Shown here: piece by piece, positions 1 through 7,279 of the stretch
Layout: each line of letters begins with the position of its first letter
Position numbering within the stretch: the first letter of the stretch is position 1
Assembly: GCA_015486505.1 (NCBI GenBank)
Contig: WFRP01000071.1
Coordinates: forward strand, 1-17,489
Direction of reading: 5' to 3'
Length of the DNA stretch: 17,489 bases
From: Pseudomonadota bacterium
GTDB taxonomy: Bacteria > Desulfobacterota > Anaeroferrophillalia > Anaeroferrophillales > Tharpellaceae
The notes under the pieces: generated by a model
The model's database searches: none
What the model was told of the DNA's origin: nothing
What the model saw: the letters and a program-made list of their open reading frames with translations, nothing else
Program-made: the position numbers and the translations under genes

Positions 1-78
1 GAGCGTAAGGAAAAACAGAAATCTTAACGCCTGGCGGAGAAAAACCGCGCCCGACCCCGGATTCGGCTGAATAATTAC
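1..78 (-). mobile_element. MITE family A, copy 1 (cut by window start)
   Basis: This is the reverse complement of the first ~78 bases of the ~245-bp element seen complete at 7844, 8609 and 9958. It ends at base 78 in the terminal inverted repeat GTAATTATTCAGCC, one base different from the GTAACTATTCAGCC of the other copies. It carries the conserved GGCGTTAAGATTTCTG block. It lies in the opposite orientation to the other three copies, 52 bases before the acyl-CoA dehydrogenase start codon. The rest of the element lies outside the window. Confidence 0.85.
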
Positions 79-130
79 CTATTTTTTTCGAATGTATCAA
101 CCGTAAACTTATAACTTAAGGAGAAAAATC

Positions 131-1990
131 ATGGGAAACGGTTTGGTGAATGTCAGGGATCAGAAATTTATTCTTTTCGAGCAGCTTAAGATAGCGGAGC
201 TTTTCAACTCGGAAAAGTATGGCGATTATACCGTCGATGATGCCAATATGATGCTCGGTGAAGCGGAAAAGCTGGCGGTTAATGTGATGGAGCCGACCTA
301 TGCTGAGGGAGACAGGGAGGGCTGTACCTTTGCTGACGGCAAAGTCAAGGTGCCGGCCTGTTTCCATGACGCCTACAAAAAGATCTGCGCGGCCGGTTGG
401 AACTGCGCGACCCGCAGCCCTGAAGTCGGCGGTCAGAATATGCCGCTTTTGCTTTTTTCTGCCTGCGCGGAACTTTTTAATGCCGCCAATTTCCCTTTAT
501 TGATGTATCCCGGGCTTACCTGCGGTGCCGCCGGCCTGATCGAGCAGTTCGGCACTGAAGCGCAGAAAAAAAAGTATATGGAAAAAATGTATTCGGGTGA
601 ATTCGGCGGAACTATGTGTCTGACTGAGCCCGGAGCCGGCAGTGATGTCGGGGCGCTGCGCACCAAAGCGGTCAAACAGGAAGACGGCACCTATCTTATC
701 ACCGGGACCAAGATGTTTATTTCCGGCGGCGATCACGATCTGGCGCCGAATAATATTCATGCCCTGCTCGCCCGGATCGAAGGCGACCCGGCGGGAACCG
801 ACGGCATCTCGATTTTCATCGTCCCCAAAATCAGGGTTAACGATGACGGAACTCTCGGTGAAGACAATGATGTTGTTACCGGCGGTATTGAACATAAAAT
901 GGGGATTAAGGGCTCGGCCACCTGCACGCTTAATTTTGGTGAAAATGAGCGTTGTGTCGGTGAATTATTAGGAAAAGAGCGCCAGGGGATGGCGATTATG
1001 TTTCATATGATGAATGAAGCCCGGCTTGAGGTCGGTATGCAGGGGCACAGCCTGGCCTCCGCCGCCTATGAACATGCCCGCGATTACGCCCGGGAGCGGA
1101 TTCAGAGCCGGGCGATCTGGGATATGACCAATCCTGAGGCTGAAGCGGTTACCATTATTGAGCACCCCGATATTCGCCGGACGCTTTTGTGGATGAAGGC
1201 TTATACCGAAGGGATTCGGGCTTTAAATTATTATGTCGCTTATGCCTTCGATCTGGCTGAAACCGCAACCGATAAAGCTGAGGCCAAAAAATGGAAAGGG
1301 GTGGTTGAACTTCTGACCCCGATCTGTAAAGCTTTTTCGACTGATAAGGCGATACAGATCTGTTCCTATGCGATTGACATTTACGGCGGTTATGGTTACT
1401 GTTCCGAGTATCCGGTTGAGCAGTATTTAAGGGATACCAAGATTACGACCGTTTATGAAGGTACCAACGGCATTCAGGCGCTGGATCTGGTCGGTCGTAA
1501 ACTGGCGCAGAATCGCGGCGCCAGTATCAAGCTGCTTTTTGAAGAGATGGGCACGACCGCGGCAACTCTGGCGGCGGATTCTGATTTTGCCAGGCTCGGG
1601 GCCGCGTTCGGCAAGGCCGTAGAGGCGGTTGGCGGCGTAACCTTACAGTTTAAAGATATGGCACAAAGCTCCGGAATGATTCTGCCAATTCTCAATGCCC
1701 GGCCTTTTCTTGAAGTTTTGGGCGATCTTCTGGTCGGCTGGCAGCTACTGCAGGCGGCCCAGGTCGCGAAAGCGGCATTAGCCAAAATTCATGCGGAAAA
1801 CGGGCTCGAAACGCTGCCCGACAAACGCGCTTTTGCCCGCAAAAATGCCGAAGCCGCTTTTTATGAAGGCAAGATCGCATCGGCCCGTTATTTCGCGACG
1901 ACGATTCTGCCGACCGTCAAAGGCCGCTGTCTCGGTATTCTCGCCGGCGACCGGACTCCGATAGAGATGCTGGATGCCTCTTTCGGTTAA
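131..1990 (+). CDS. Acyl-CoA dehydrogenase (FAD-dependent, ~620-aa long-form family)
   Basis: Catalyses the first step of beta-oxidation, the FAD-dependent alpha,beta-dehydrogenation of acyl-CoA to trans-2-enoyl-CoA. Electrons probably go to ETF. The 619-aa protein has the acyl-CoA dehydrogenase N-terminal and middle domains, with the FAD/substrate signature MCLTEPGAGSDVG near residues 163-175. The C-terminal helical domain contains YEGTNGIQALDLVG, where Glu443 is the expected catalytic base. A C-terminal extension of about 150 residues follows, as in the ~600-aa proteobacterial members; short-form enzymes have about 380 residues. The start is supported by AAGGAG at 118-123. The stop is followed after 53 bases by the next beta-oxidation gene with the same type of ribosome site, so the two are probably co-transcribed. 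Chain-length preference cannot be read from the sequence. No convincing promoter is visible in the 52 bases upstream. Confidence 0.95.
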   Translation: MGNGLVNVRDQKFILFEQLKIAELFNSEKYGDYTVDDANMMLGEAEKLAVNVMEPTYAEGDREGCTFADGKVKVPACFHDAYKKICAAGWNCATRSPEVGGQNMPLLLFSACAELFNAANFPLLMYPGLTCGAAGLIEQFGTEAQKKKYMEKMYSGEFGGTMCLTEPGAGSDVGALRTKAVKQEDGTYLITGTKMFISGGDHDLAPNNIHALLARIEGDPAGTDGISIFIVPKIRVNDDGTLGEDNDVVTGGIEHKMGIKGSATCTLNFGENERCVGELLGKERQGMAIMFHMMNEARLEVGMQGHSLASAAYEHARDYARERIQSRAIWDMTNPEAEAVTIIEHPDIRRTLLWMKAYTEGIRALNYYVAYAFDLAETATDKAEAKKWKGVVELLTPICKAFSTDKAIQICSYAIDIYGGYGYCSEYPVEQYLRDTKITTVYEGTNGIQALDLVGRKLAQNRGASIKLLFEEMGTTAATLAADSDFARLGAAFGKAVEAVGGVTLQFKDMAQSSGMILPILNARPFLEVLGDLLVGWQLLQAAQVAKAALAKIHAENGLETLPDKRAFARKNAEAAFYEGKIASARYFATTILPTVKGRCLGILAGDRTPIEMLDASFG

Positions 1991-2043
1991 AGTCACACTT
2001 AGAGTATATTTAATTTCAACCTGAATTTAAGGAGACAAGATAA

Positions 2044-4461
2044 ATGACATACCAGATCAAAAAGGCGGCGGTGCTTGGCGCCGGAGTGATGGGGGCCACG
2101 ATTGCCGCCCATCTCGCAAATGCCGGGATTGAGACTTTACTGCTTGATATTGTTCCTTTCGAACTGAAACCTGAAGATGAGGCAAAAGGGTTGACCAAAG
2201 AGAGTCCGGCCTGGCGCAACAGTTTTGCCGAACGTGGTCTGAAAGGGGCTATCAAGATGAAACCGGCGGCTTTTTATTCTAAAAATGTGGCCAGACTTGT
2301 AAAAACCGGTAACTTTGATGATGATCTTGACAAACTGGCCGGGGTTGACTGGGTGGTTGAAGTCGTAGTTGAAAATCTGGAGATCAAACAGGAACTTTTA
2401 GCCAAAGTCGAAAAGATTATCAGCTCCAATTGCATTCTCTCATCAAATACTTCGGGATTGCCGATCAATGAGGTCGGGGCCAAACTCTCTGCTGACGTCA
2501 AAAAACGCTTTTTAGGAACCCATTTCTTCAACCCACCCCGTTACATGAAACTTCTGGAGATTATTCCCGGCCCGGACACCAGCTCTGAAGTCATTGAATT
2601 TACAAGTGATTTCTGTGAAAATGTTTTAGGCAAGGGGATTGTTGTCTGTAAGGACGTCCCCAATTTTGTCGCCAACCGGATCGGGGTTTTCGATATTGCC
2701 AACGCGATAACGATTATGCTGGATAAGGGTCTGACGATTCCCGAACTCGACGCAATTGTCGGCAAGGCCCTGGGCCGGCCGGGATCGGCTATCTGCGGCA
2801 CCATGGATCTGGTCGGGCTTGATACCGGCATGCATGTTATGCAGCATCTCTATGAAGCGGTCGCTGATGATGAGAAACGGGATATCTTCAAGGCCCCCGA
2901 TTTTATGGTCAAGATGGTTGAAGGCGGTCGGCTCGGCAACAAGACCCGGCAGGGTTTTTACAAAAAAAGCAAGGATGAACGGGGCAAAAGGATTAAACTT
3001 GCGCTTGACTACAATACCGGTGAATATGTTGCTTTCGAAAAACCTCGCTTTGATGAACTGAAAGAGGCGCGGAAGGTGCCGGGCGGGTTTAAGGAGAGTC
3101 TTAAGTTTCTCTTTAACAGTCCCGGAAAAGTCGGGGGTGTCGTTCGGGCTTATCTCTGCAACAATTTTCTCTATGCCGCTAACCGGATTCCTGAAATCAG
3201 CGACCGGATCGATGCCATCGATAATGCGATGAAGTGGGGTTACAACCATAAACTCGGCCCGTTTGAACTCTGGGACGCGATCGGCATCGAAGCGACAATT
3301 CCGGTTTTTAAGGCATTAAAGATGAAGTTGCCGAAAGCTTTGAGCGCGATGCTGAAAGCCGGTCACAAAAGTTTTTATGAAAAGCGTGAAGACGGGCTCT
3401 ACGTTTTCGATTTCGCGACTCAGGATTACTTAAAGATTGCCGTTAACCCCAAAATCATTCTGCTGCCGGCCTTAAAGGCCAAAGGCGGGATAATCGCGGA
3501 AAATAAGGGCGCGGCCATGATCGATCTCGGTGACGGTATCGCCGGCGTTGAATTTAATACCAAAATGAATTCGATTGATGCCGATGTCGTTGGTATGCTT
3601 AATCAGGCCTGCGATCTGGTCGAGAAGGATTTTCAAGGCCTGGTGGTTGCCAATCACGGCGCTAACTTTTCCGTTGGTGCCAATCTTTTTGAAGTCTTCG
3701 TTACCATCCAGAAAGGCGACTGGGATATTCTCGATGAGATGATCAAAGGTTTTCAGGACTGCAATATGCGGATGAAGTATCTGGAGAAACCGGTAGTCGT
3801 GGCCCCGGCCGGTATGGCTCTGGGCGGCGGCTGTGAGATCTCTATGCACGGCGACTACTGTCTGGCCGCGGGTGAAACCTATATGGGCCTGGTTGAAGTC
3901 GGCGTCGGGGTGATCCCGGCCGGCGGCGGCACCAAGGAGCTGATGGTGCGGATGACCGAAGGTCTTCCCGACGGCACGGTCGCTGGCGGCCTCAATATGC
4001 AGACCTACTATCAGAAAATTTTTGAGACCATCGGTACGGCCAAGGTCGCGACCAGTGCCATCGAAGCCAAAGAGTTTGGTTTTATCCGGAAAAACTGCGG
4101 CATCAGCATCAATCGTGATCATCAGATTTATGAAGCCAAACAGATTGCTCTGGGGCTTGCGCATTTTTACAAAAAACCGGATAAGCCGATGATTCCGGTG
4201 ATGGGGGATAATTTCAAGGGGATGCTGGATTCGGTGCTTTATAATATGCGCGCCGGTAATTTTATCTCCGATTACGATCTCCATGTCGCCGGCAAACTGG
4301 CCGGGATTCTCTCCGGCGGCAGCTGCGCGGAAGGAACCTATGTCAGCGAACAGCTCCTGCTTGATCTGGAAAGAGAAGCCTTTTTAAGTCTCTGCGGCGA
4401 AGCCAAAACCCAGGATCGGATAATCTATATGCTGAAAAATAACAAACCATTAAGAAACTAA
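2044..4461 (+). CDS. fadN: 3-hydroxyacyl-CoA dehydrogenase / enoyl-CoA hydratase fusion (FadN-like)
   Basis: Bifunctional enzyme for steps 2 and 3 of beta-oxidation: enoyl-CoA hydration and NAD-dependent oxidation of L-3-hydroxyacyl-CoA. The 805-aa protein has the dehydrogenase half first. Its Rossmann loop has Gly12, Gly14 and Gly17, with Asp35 at the end of strand 2 favouring NAD+. His160 lies in HFFNPP, the catalytic histidine motif, followed by PNFVANR. The hydratase/crotonase half occupies about residues 490-720, with an oxyanion-hole motif near 536-550, LGGGCE ending at Glu598, and Glu618. The 20-residue spacing of the two glutamates equals that of the classical hydratase pair. This domain order is that of Bacillus FadN and the reverse of Escherichia FadB. 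AAGGAG at 2030-2035 supports the start. The stop codon lies inside the first bases of repeat B1. Cytoplasmic. Confidence 0.92.
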   Translation: MTYQIKKAAVLGAGVMGATIAAHLANAGIETLLLDIVPFELKPEDEAKGLTKESPAWRNSFAERGLKGAIKMKPAAFYSKNVARLVKTGNFDDDLDKLAGVDWVVEVVVENLEIKQELLAKVEKIISSNCILSSNTSGLPINEVGAKLSADVKKRFLGTHFFNPPRYMKLLEIIPGPDTSSEVIEFTSDFCENVLGKGIVVCKDVPNFVANRIGVFDIANAITIMLDKGLTIPELDAIVGKALGRPGSAICGTMDLVGLDTGMHVMQHLYEAVADDEKRDIFKAPDFMVKMVEGGRLGNKTRQGFYKKSKDERGKRIKLALDYNTGEYVAFEKPRFDELKEARKVPGGFKESLKFLFNSPGKVGGVVRAYLCNNFLYAANRIPEISDRIDAIDNAMKWGYNHKLGPFELWDAIGIEATIPVFKALKMKLPKALSAMLKAGHKSFYEKREDGLYVFDFATQDYLKIAVNPKIILLPALKAKGGIIAENKGAAMIDLGDGIAGVEFNTKMNSIDADVVGMLNQACDLVEKDFQGLVVANHGANFSVGANLFEVFVTIQKGDWDILDEMIKGFQDCNMRMKYLEKPVVVAPAGMALGGGCEISMHGDYCLAAGETYMGLVEVGVGVIPAGGGTKELMVRMTEGLPDGTVAGGLNMQTYYQKIFETIGTAKVATSAIEAKEFGFIRKNCGISINRDHQIYEAKQIALGLAHFYKKPDKPMIPVMGDNFKGMLDSVLYNMRAGNFISDYDLHVAGKLAGILSGGSCAEGTYVSEQLLLDLEREAFLSLCGEAKTQDRIIYMLKNNKPLRN

Positions 4462-4594
4462 TGCGGGAACTATCTCCGCAACCTAATCGGGCCTTTTTGG
4501 CCCGCACCCAGGGGCAATCCGCTGGTCGCAAGTAAGTACTCTTATCAGAACATTTTCTTGTTTTTTCAAACCGAAAATAACCTGTAAGGTACTA
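4457..4594 (+). repeat. Modular hairpin repeat family B, copy B1
   Basis: First of two tandem copies of a structured repeat bounded by ACTAA at both ends. In order it has a short GCGGG/CCGC hairpin (imperfect here), a GGGCC-TTTTT-GGCCC hairpin, one copy of a ~25-bp CCCA...TGG cassette, and a long hairpin. The long hairpin's arms begin AGTAC and end GTACT and contain ATTTTC/GAAAAT around a ~15-nt loop. The first ACTAA includes the TAA stop of the upstream fusion gene. The terminal ACTAA is shared with copy B2. No reading frame in the element looks like a real gene. Confidence 0.85.
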
Positions 4595-4767
4595 ATGCGG
4601 GAACATATCCCGCAACCCAAATGGCCCTTTTCGGCCCGCACCCAGGGGCAATCCGTTGGGCGCACCCCAAGGGCAATCCGTTGGGCGCAAATAAGTACTC
4701 TTATCAGAACATTTTCTGACTATTAAATCTTGTTTTTTGGTACAGAAAATAACCTGTAAGGTACTAA
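4591..4767 (+). repeat. Modular hairpin repeat family B, copy B2 (two cassettes)
   Basis: Directly adjoins B1 and shares its ACTAA boundary. The first hairpin is perfect (GCGGGA/TCCCGC). The second is GGCC-GGCC. The ~25-bp cassette, which itself can fold as CCCA...TGGG, is tandemly duplicated at about 4638-4686. The long AGTAC...GTACT hairpin has an enlarged loop with an inserted ~12 bases (TGACTATTAAAT). It ends in ACTAA at 4763-4767. Confidence 0.85.
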
Positions 4768-4932
4768 GCCTCCAGGGAGTGGCGCCGGGTTTGATATTTG
4801 CGTTTCCCAGCAACATGTCAAGCCGGGCACCGGTTACAGAGGGGCGAAGCCAAAGCCCGCTTCGGCTCGATTTAAATTTATGTTTAAATCAAGCTTTACA
4901 AATAAAAAGTCCAAACACCCGATGGCTAGGTA
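4768..4932. other. Intergenic stretch without recognisable gene
   Basis: No coding frame with a ribosome site or family resemblance was found on either strand. It holds two small inverted repeats: AGCC/GGCT around 4854-4868, and GATTTAAA/TTTAAATC around 4868-4890. It lies between repeat B2 and the palindromic repeat within the fadN-thiolase gap. Confidence 0.6.
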
Positions 4933-5036
4933 AAAATCTTCATATGCAAGGCGCCGAAAAACTGAGGAATGAGGCGTACATAGAGTACGCCGCAGTGACG
5001 AAGGTTTTCGAGCAACGCAGCAGATGGAGACTTCTA
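4933..5036. repeat. ~100-bp imperfect palindromic repeat
   Basis: A long imperfect inverted repeat centred on GGCGTAC-ATAGA-GTACGCC at 4973-4991. The arms extend outward through CGAAAA at 4955-4960 and TTTTCG at 5005-5010. They continue, less perfectly, to a left ATCTTCAT and a right ATGGAGACT. It could fold as a ~50-bp stem in DNA or RNA. It is present once in this window. Its layout suggests a dispersed chromosomal repeat, but no second copy is available here to prove it. Confidence 0.65.
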
Positions 5037-5074
5037 AGTAACGCTTTGTAACTATAGGAAATTATGTGATTTTT

Positions 5075-5149
5075 ATCTGTGTCTATCCGTGTCCATCTGT
5101 GGTTCAACAAAAAAATAGAAACCACAGATGAACGCAGATTAACACAGAT
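5075..5149. repeat. Inverted repeat of ATCTGTGT-type decamers
   Basis: Two 30-bp arms (5075-5104 and 5120-5149) are inverted copies matching at 25 of 30 positions, separated by a 15-base A-rich spacer. Each arm is itself about three degenerate 10-bp units of the type ATCTGTGTNN. It can form a long hairpin with an A/T-rich loop. From memory, CCACAGATGAACACAGAT-type repeats are common intergenic elements in several environmental phyla; this was not checked. No gene is associated with it here. Confidence 0.75.
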
Positions 5150-5281
5150 TTAGTTCCTCTCCCGTTACTTGTACATATGTGGCCGCGATAGCGGTCTGAG
5201 GTGCTTTTTACGACGCCATTAAGCTTTACAACTGTATGATACTTAATAATTAATTGAAATCTTTTCATAACGGAGATACTT
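5150..5281 (+). promoter_or_regulatory. AT-rich leader of the thiolase gene; ribosome site CGGAG
   Basis: The last ~60 bases before the thiolase are strongly A/T-rich and contain TTTACA at 5225-5230 and TATGAT at 5235-5240, but no pair with good -35/-10 spacing. The ribosome site is CGGAG at about 5271-5275. A separate promoter is plausible because 820 bp separate this gene from the previous one, but it is not clearly visible. Confidence 0.3.
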
Positions 5282-6469
5282 ATGAGTGAAGCAGTAATTG
5301 TCGCCGCCGTTCGCAGTGCCGGTGGCCGGTGTAAAAAAGGTGGTCTGGCCCATACCCGGGCGGATGAGATTGGTATTCAGGTAGTTAAGGGCCTCCTGGC
5401 CCGGGTTCCCGAACTTAAACCGGAAGATATTGATGACTTGGTTTGCGGCTGTGCCTTCCCCGAAGCCGAACAGGGGATGAACCTGGGCCGGGTAATTGCT
5501 CTGGGCGCGGGGCTGCCGATCAGCGCCAACGGTGTGGTTGTCAATCGTTTCTGTTCTTCCGGACTGCAGGCGATTGCCGACGCGACCGCGAAAATCAATG
5601 CCGGCTGGGCCGATGTTGTTATTGCCGGCGGGGTTGAGGCGATGAGCCATATTCCGATCGGCGGCTGCATCTTCCGGCCGCATCCGGAGTGGGGTGATCT
5701 GCCGAATACCTACGTTTCGATGGGAGTTACCGCTGAAAATGTGGCCGCTGAGTTTTCAGTTTCCCGGGAAGATCAGGATAAATTTGCCGTCGAAAGTAAT
5801 CGCCGGGCGTATGAAGCCAATAAAGCGGGAACCTTCGCGGATGAGATTGTTCCGATTGAAGCCTGGCGCTACACGACCGATGCTAAAGGCAGAAAAGTTA
5901 AAACATTTAAAACCTTTAAGGTCGATGACGGAGTCCGCTGGCCGACGACCATTGAGGGCCTGGGGAAACTTAAATCACCGTTCAAGGCGGGTGGGGTCGT
6001 GACCGCCGGAAATTCATCACAGATGACTGACGGCGGCGCCTTCTCGCTCTTGATGAGTGCCGAAAAAGCCAAAGCTTTAGGGCTGAAGCCGATTGCCAGA
6101 CTTACCAACTTTGCGGTTGCCGGAGTTCGGCCCGAGGTTATGGGTATCGGCCCGGCGGTGGCGATTCCCAGGGTGTTGAAACAGGCCGGTTTGCAGATGA
6201 AAGATATCGATCTTTTTGAGATTAACGAAGCTTTCGCTTCGCAGTGCATCTATTCTCTGCGTGAGGCTAAAATCGAAAAACGTTATTGGGATGGCGATGT
6301 CAATCCCAATGGCGGCGCTATCGCCCTGGGCCATCCTTTAGGCTGTACCGGCGCCAAACTGACGGCCCAGCTTCTGCACGAAATGCGGCGACGCAAAGTT
6401 AAACGCGGAATTGTCTCAATGTGTATCGGCGGCGGCATGGGGGCCGCCGGCATCTACGAGATGATGTAA
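5282..6469 (+). CDS. fadA: Thiolase, acetyl-CoA C-acyltransferase (3-ketoacyl-CoA thiolase)
   Basis: Performs CoA-dependent cleavage of 3-ketoacyl-CoA to acetyl-CoA and a shortened acyl-CoA, the last step of beta-oxidation. At 395 aa it has the normal thiolase length. The catalytic triad is visible: nucleophile Cys91 in NRFCSSGLQA, His351 in GGAIALGHPLGCTGA, and Cys381 in MCIGGGMGAAG near the C-terminus. The start follows CGGAG by 6-7 bases. A biosynthetic acetoacetyl-CoA thiolase cannot be excluded from sequence alone. The adjacent acyl-CoA dehydrogenase and hydratase/dehydrogenase fusion make the degradative role more likely. The next gene begins 4 bases after the stop. Cytoplasmic. Confidence 0.93.
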   Translation: MSEAVIVAAVRSAGGRCKKGGLAHTRADEIGIQVVKGLLARVPELKPEDIDDLVCGCAFPEAEQGMNLGRVIALGAGLPISANGVVVNRFCSSGLQAIADATAKINAGWADVVIAGGVEAMSHIPIGGCIFRPHPEWGDLPNTYVSMGVTAENVAAEFSVSREDQDKFAVESNRRAYEANKAGTFADEIVPIEAWRYTTDAKGRKVKTFKTFKVDDGVRWPTTIEGLGKLKSPFKAGGVVTAGNSSQMTDGGAFSLLMSAEKAKALGLKPIARLTNFAVAGVRPEVMGIGPAVAIPRVLKQAGLQMKDIDLFEINEAFASQCIYSLREAKIEKRYWDGDVNPNGGAIALGHPLGCTGAKLTAQLLHEMRRRKVKRGIVSMCIGGGMGAAGIYEMM

Positions 6470-6473
6470 ACAA

Positions 6474-7139
6474 ATGGTGACTGAAGTGAACAATGGGATG
6501 ACCCGTTATTCTTTGAAAGAGGAGATCGCCAGCAGCGTGATTCACGGTATCGGCATTCTCCTCTCGCTTGTCGCTCTGGTCGTAATGCTCTATTACGCGA
6601 CTCGCTACGGCAATGGCTGGCATATTGCCGGCGCCCTGGTTTTCGGTTGCGGGCTGATAATGGCTTACACTTCATCAACTCTCTACCACAGTTTTCAGAA
6701 ACCGAAGATTAAGGAGGTTTTCAGAACTTTCGATCATATCTCGATTTTCATTCTGATTGCCGCGACCTATACCCCCCTGACCCTGATAAATCTGAGAGGG
6801 CCGTGGGGGTGGTCGATCTTCGCCGTGATCTGGGGTCTGGCACTTTTCGGGATTGTGATTGAGTGTACCGCGCTCAGGCGTTTTCGTTTGGCCACGGTCT
6901 TGCTCTATCTCGGGATGGGCTGGACAATTGTGGTTGCCATTAAACCGTTAATGGCTTTGCTTCAGCCCCGCGGTATGGCGCTGCTGCTGGCCGGCGGCCT
7001 TTTCTATACCTGCGGCTGCATCTTTTACGCCTGGAAAAAATTACCTTACAACCACGCTATCTGGCATCTTTTCGTTATCGGAGGCAGCGCCTGTCATTTC
7101 TTTGCGGTTCTCTTTTATGTTCTGCCGATGTCGCGCTAG
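6474..7139 (+). CDS. Hemolysin III (HlyIII/YqfA, PAQR-related) family integral membrane protein
   Basis: A 221-aa very hydrophobic protein with about seven predicted membrane segments, beginning near SSVIHGIGILLSL and ending near the C-terminus. It keeps the family's conserved polar residues: SSTLYHS near residue 65, FDHISIFILIAATYTP near residues 84-100, and IWHLFVIGGSACHFFAV close to the end. In PAQR-type proteins these Ser, His and Asp residues form a metal site in the membrane. The bacterial members' role is unclear, and the hemolysin name should not be read as a proven toxin function. The first ATG lies 4 bases after the thiolase stop with no strong ribosome site, suggesting translational coupling. 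An in-frame ATG at 6498 is an alternative start. Confidence 0.88.
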   Translation: MVTEVNNGMTRYSLKEEIASSVIHGIGILLSLVALVVMLYYATRYGNGWHIAGALVFGCGLIMAYTSSTLYHSFQKPKIKEVFRTFDHISIFILIAATYTPLTLINLRGPWGWSIFAVIWGLALFGIVIECTALRRFRLATVLLYLGMGWTIVVAIKPLMALLQPRGMALLLAGGLFYTCGCIFYAWKKLPYNHAIWHLFVIGGSACHFFAVLFYVLPMSR

Positions 7140-7189
7140 AGCAGATGAAAAATTAATTTGTAACTGTGGAGCTTACACCGGATTTTATC

Positions 7190-7218
7190 TTGACAAAGAT
7201 GGTTTTGTTTGTTATGTT
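7190..7218 (+). promoter_or_regulatory. sigma70-type promoter of the desulfoferrodoxin gene
   Basis: TTGACA at 7190-7195 and TATGTT at 7213-7218 are separated by exactly 17 bases. The position is about 62 bases upstream of the desulfoferrodoxin ATG and about 50 bases after the HlyIII gene. No obvious PerR or Fur operator was recognised around it. Confidence 0.75.
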
Positions 7219-7279
7219 TGGAAAAGTTAAACGTACTGAGTTTTTTAACTCTATCTAACTATTTTTTCAGGAGGCAAAC

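Noticed and set aside
87..115. Possible promoter TTCGAA...TATAAC before the acyl-CoA dehydrogenase
   Set aside because: The -35 is poor, and transcription would start inside the ribosome site. The real promoter is probably upstream of the window.
4343..4816. Overlapping minus-strand frames encoding repeated peptides of the MRPxDCPWVRA type
   Set aside because: They arise from the B1/B2 repeats and their cassettes, lack ribosome sites, and run in different frames into unrelated sequence. They are repeat shadows, not genes.
5207..5219. 13-bp match TTTACGACGCCAT also found at the zapA 3' end (9264-9276)
   Set aside because: A 13-base match between two places in a 17-kb window is expected about once or twice by chance, so it is not evidence that zapA was altered by a repeat.
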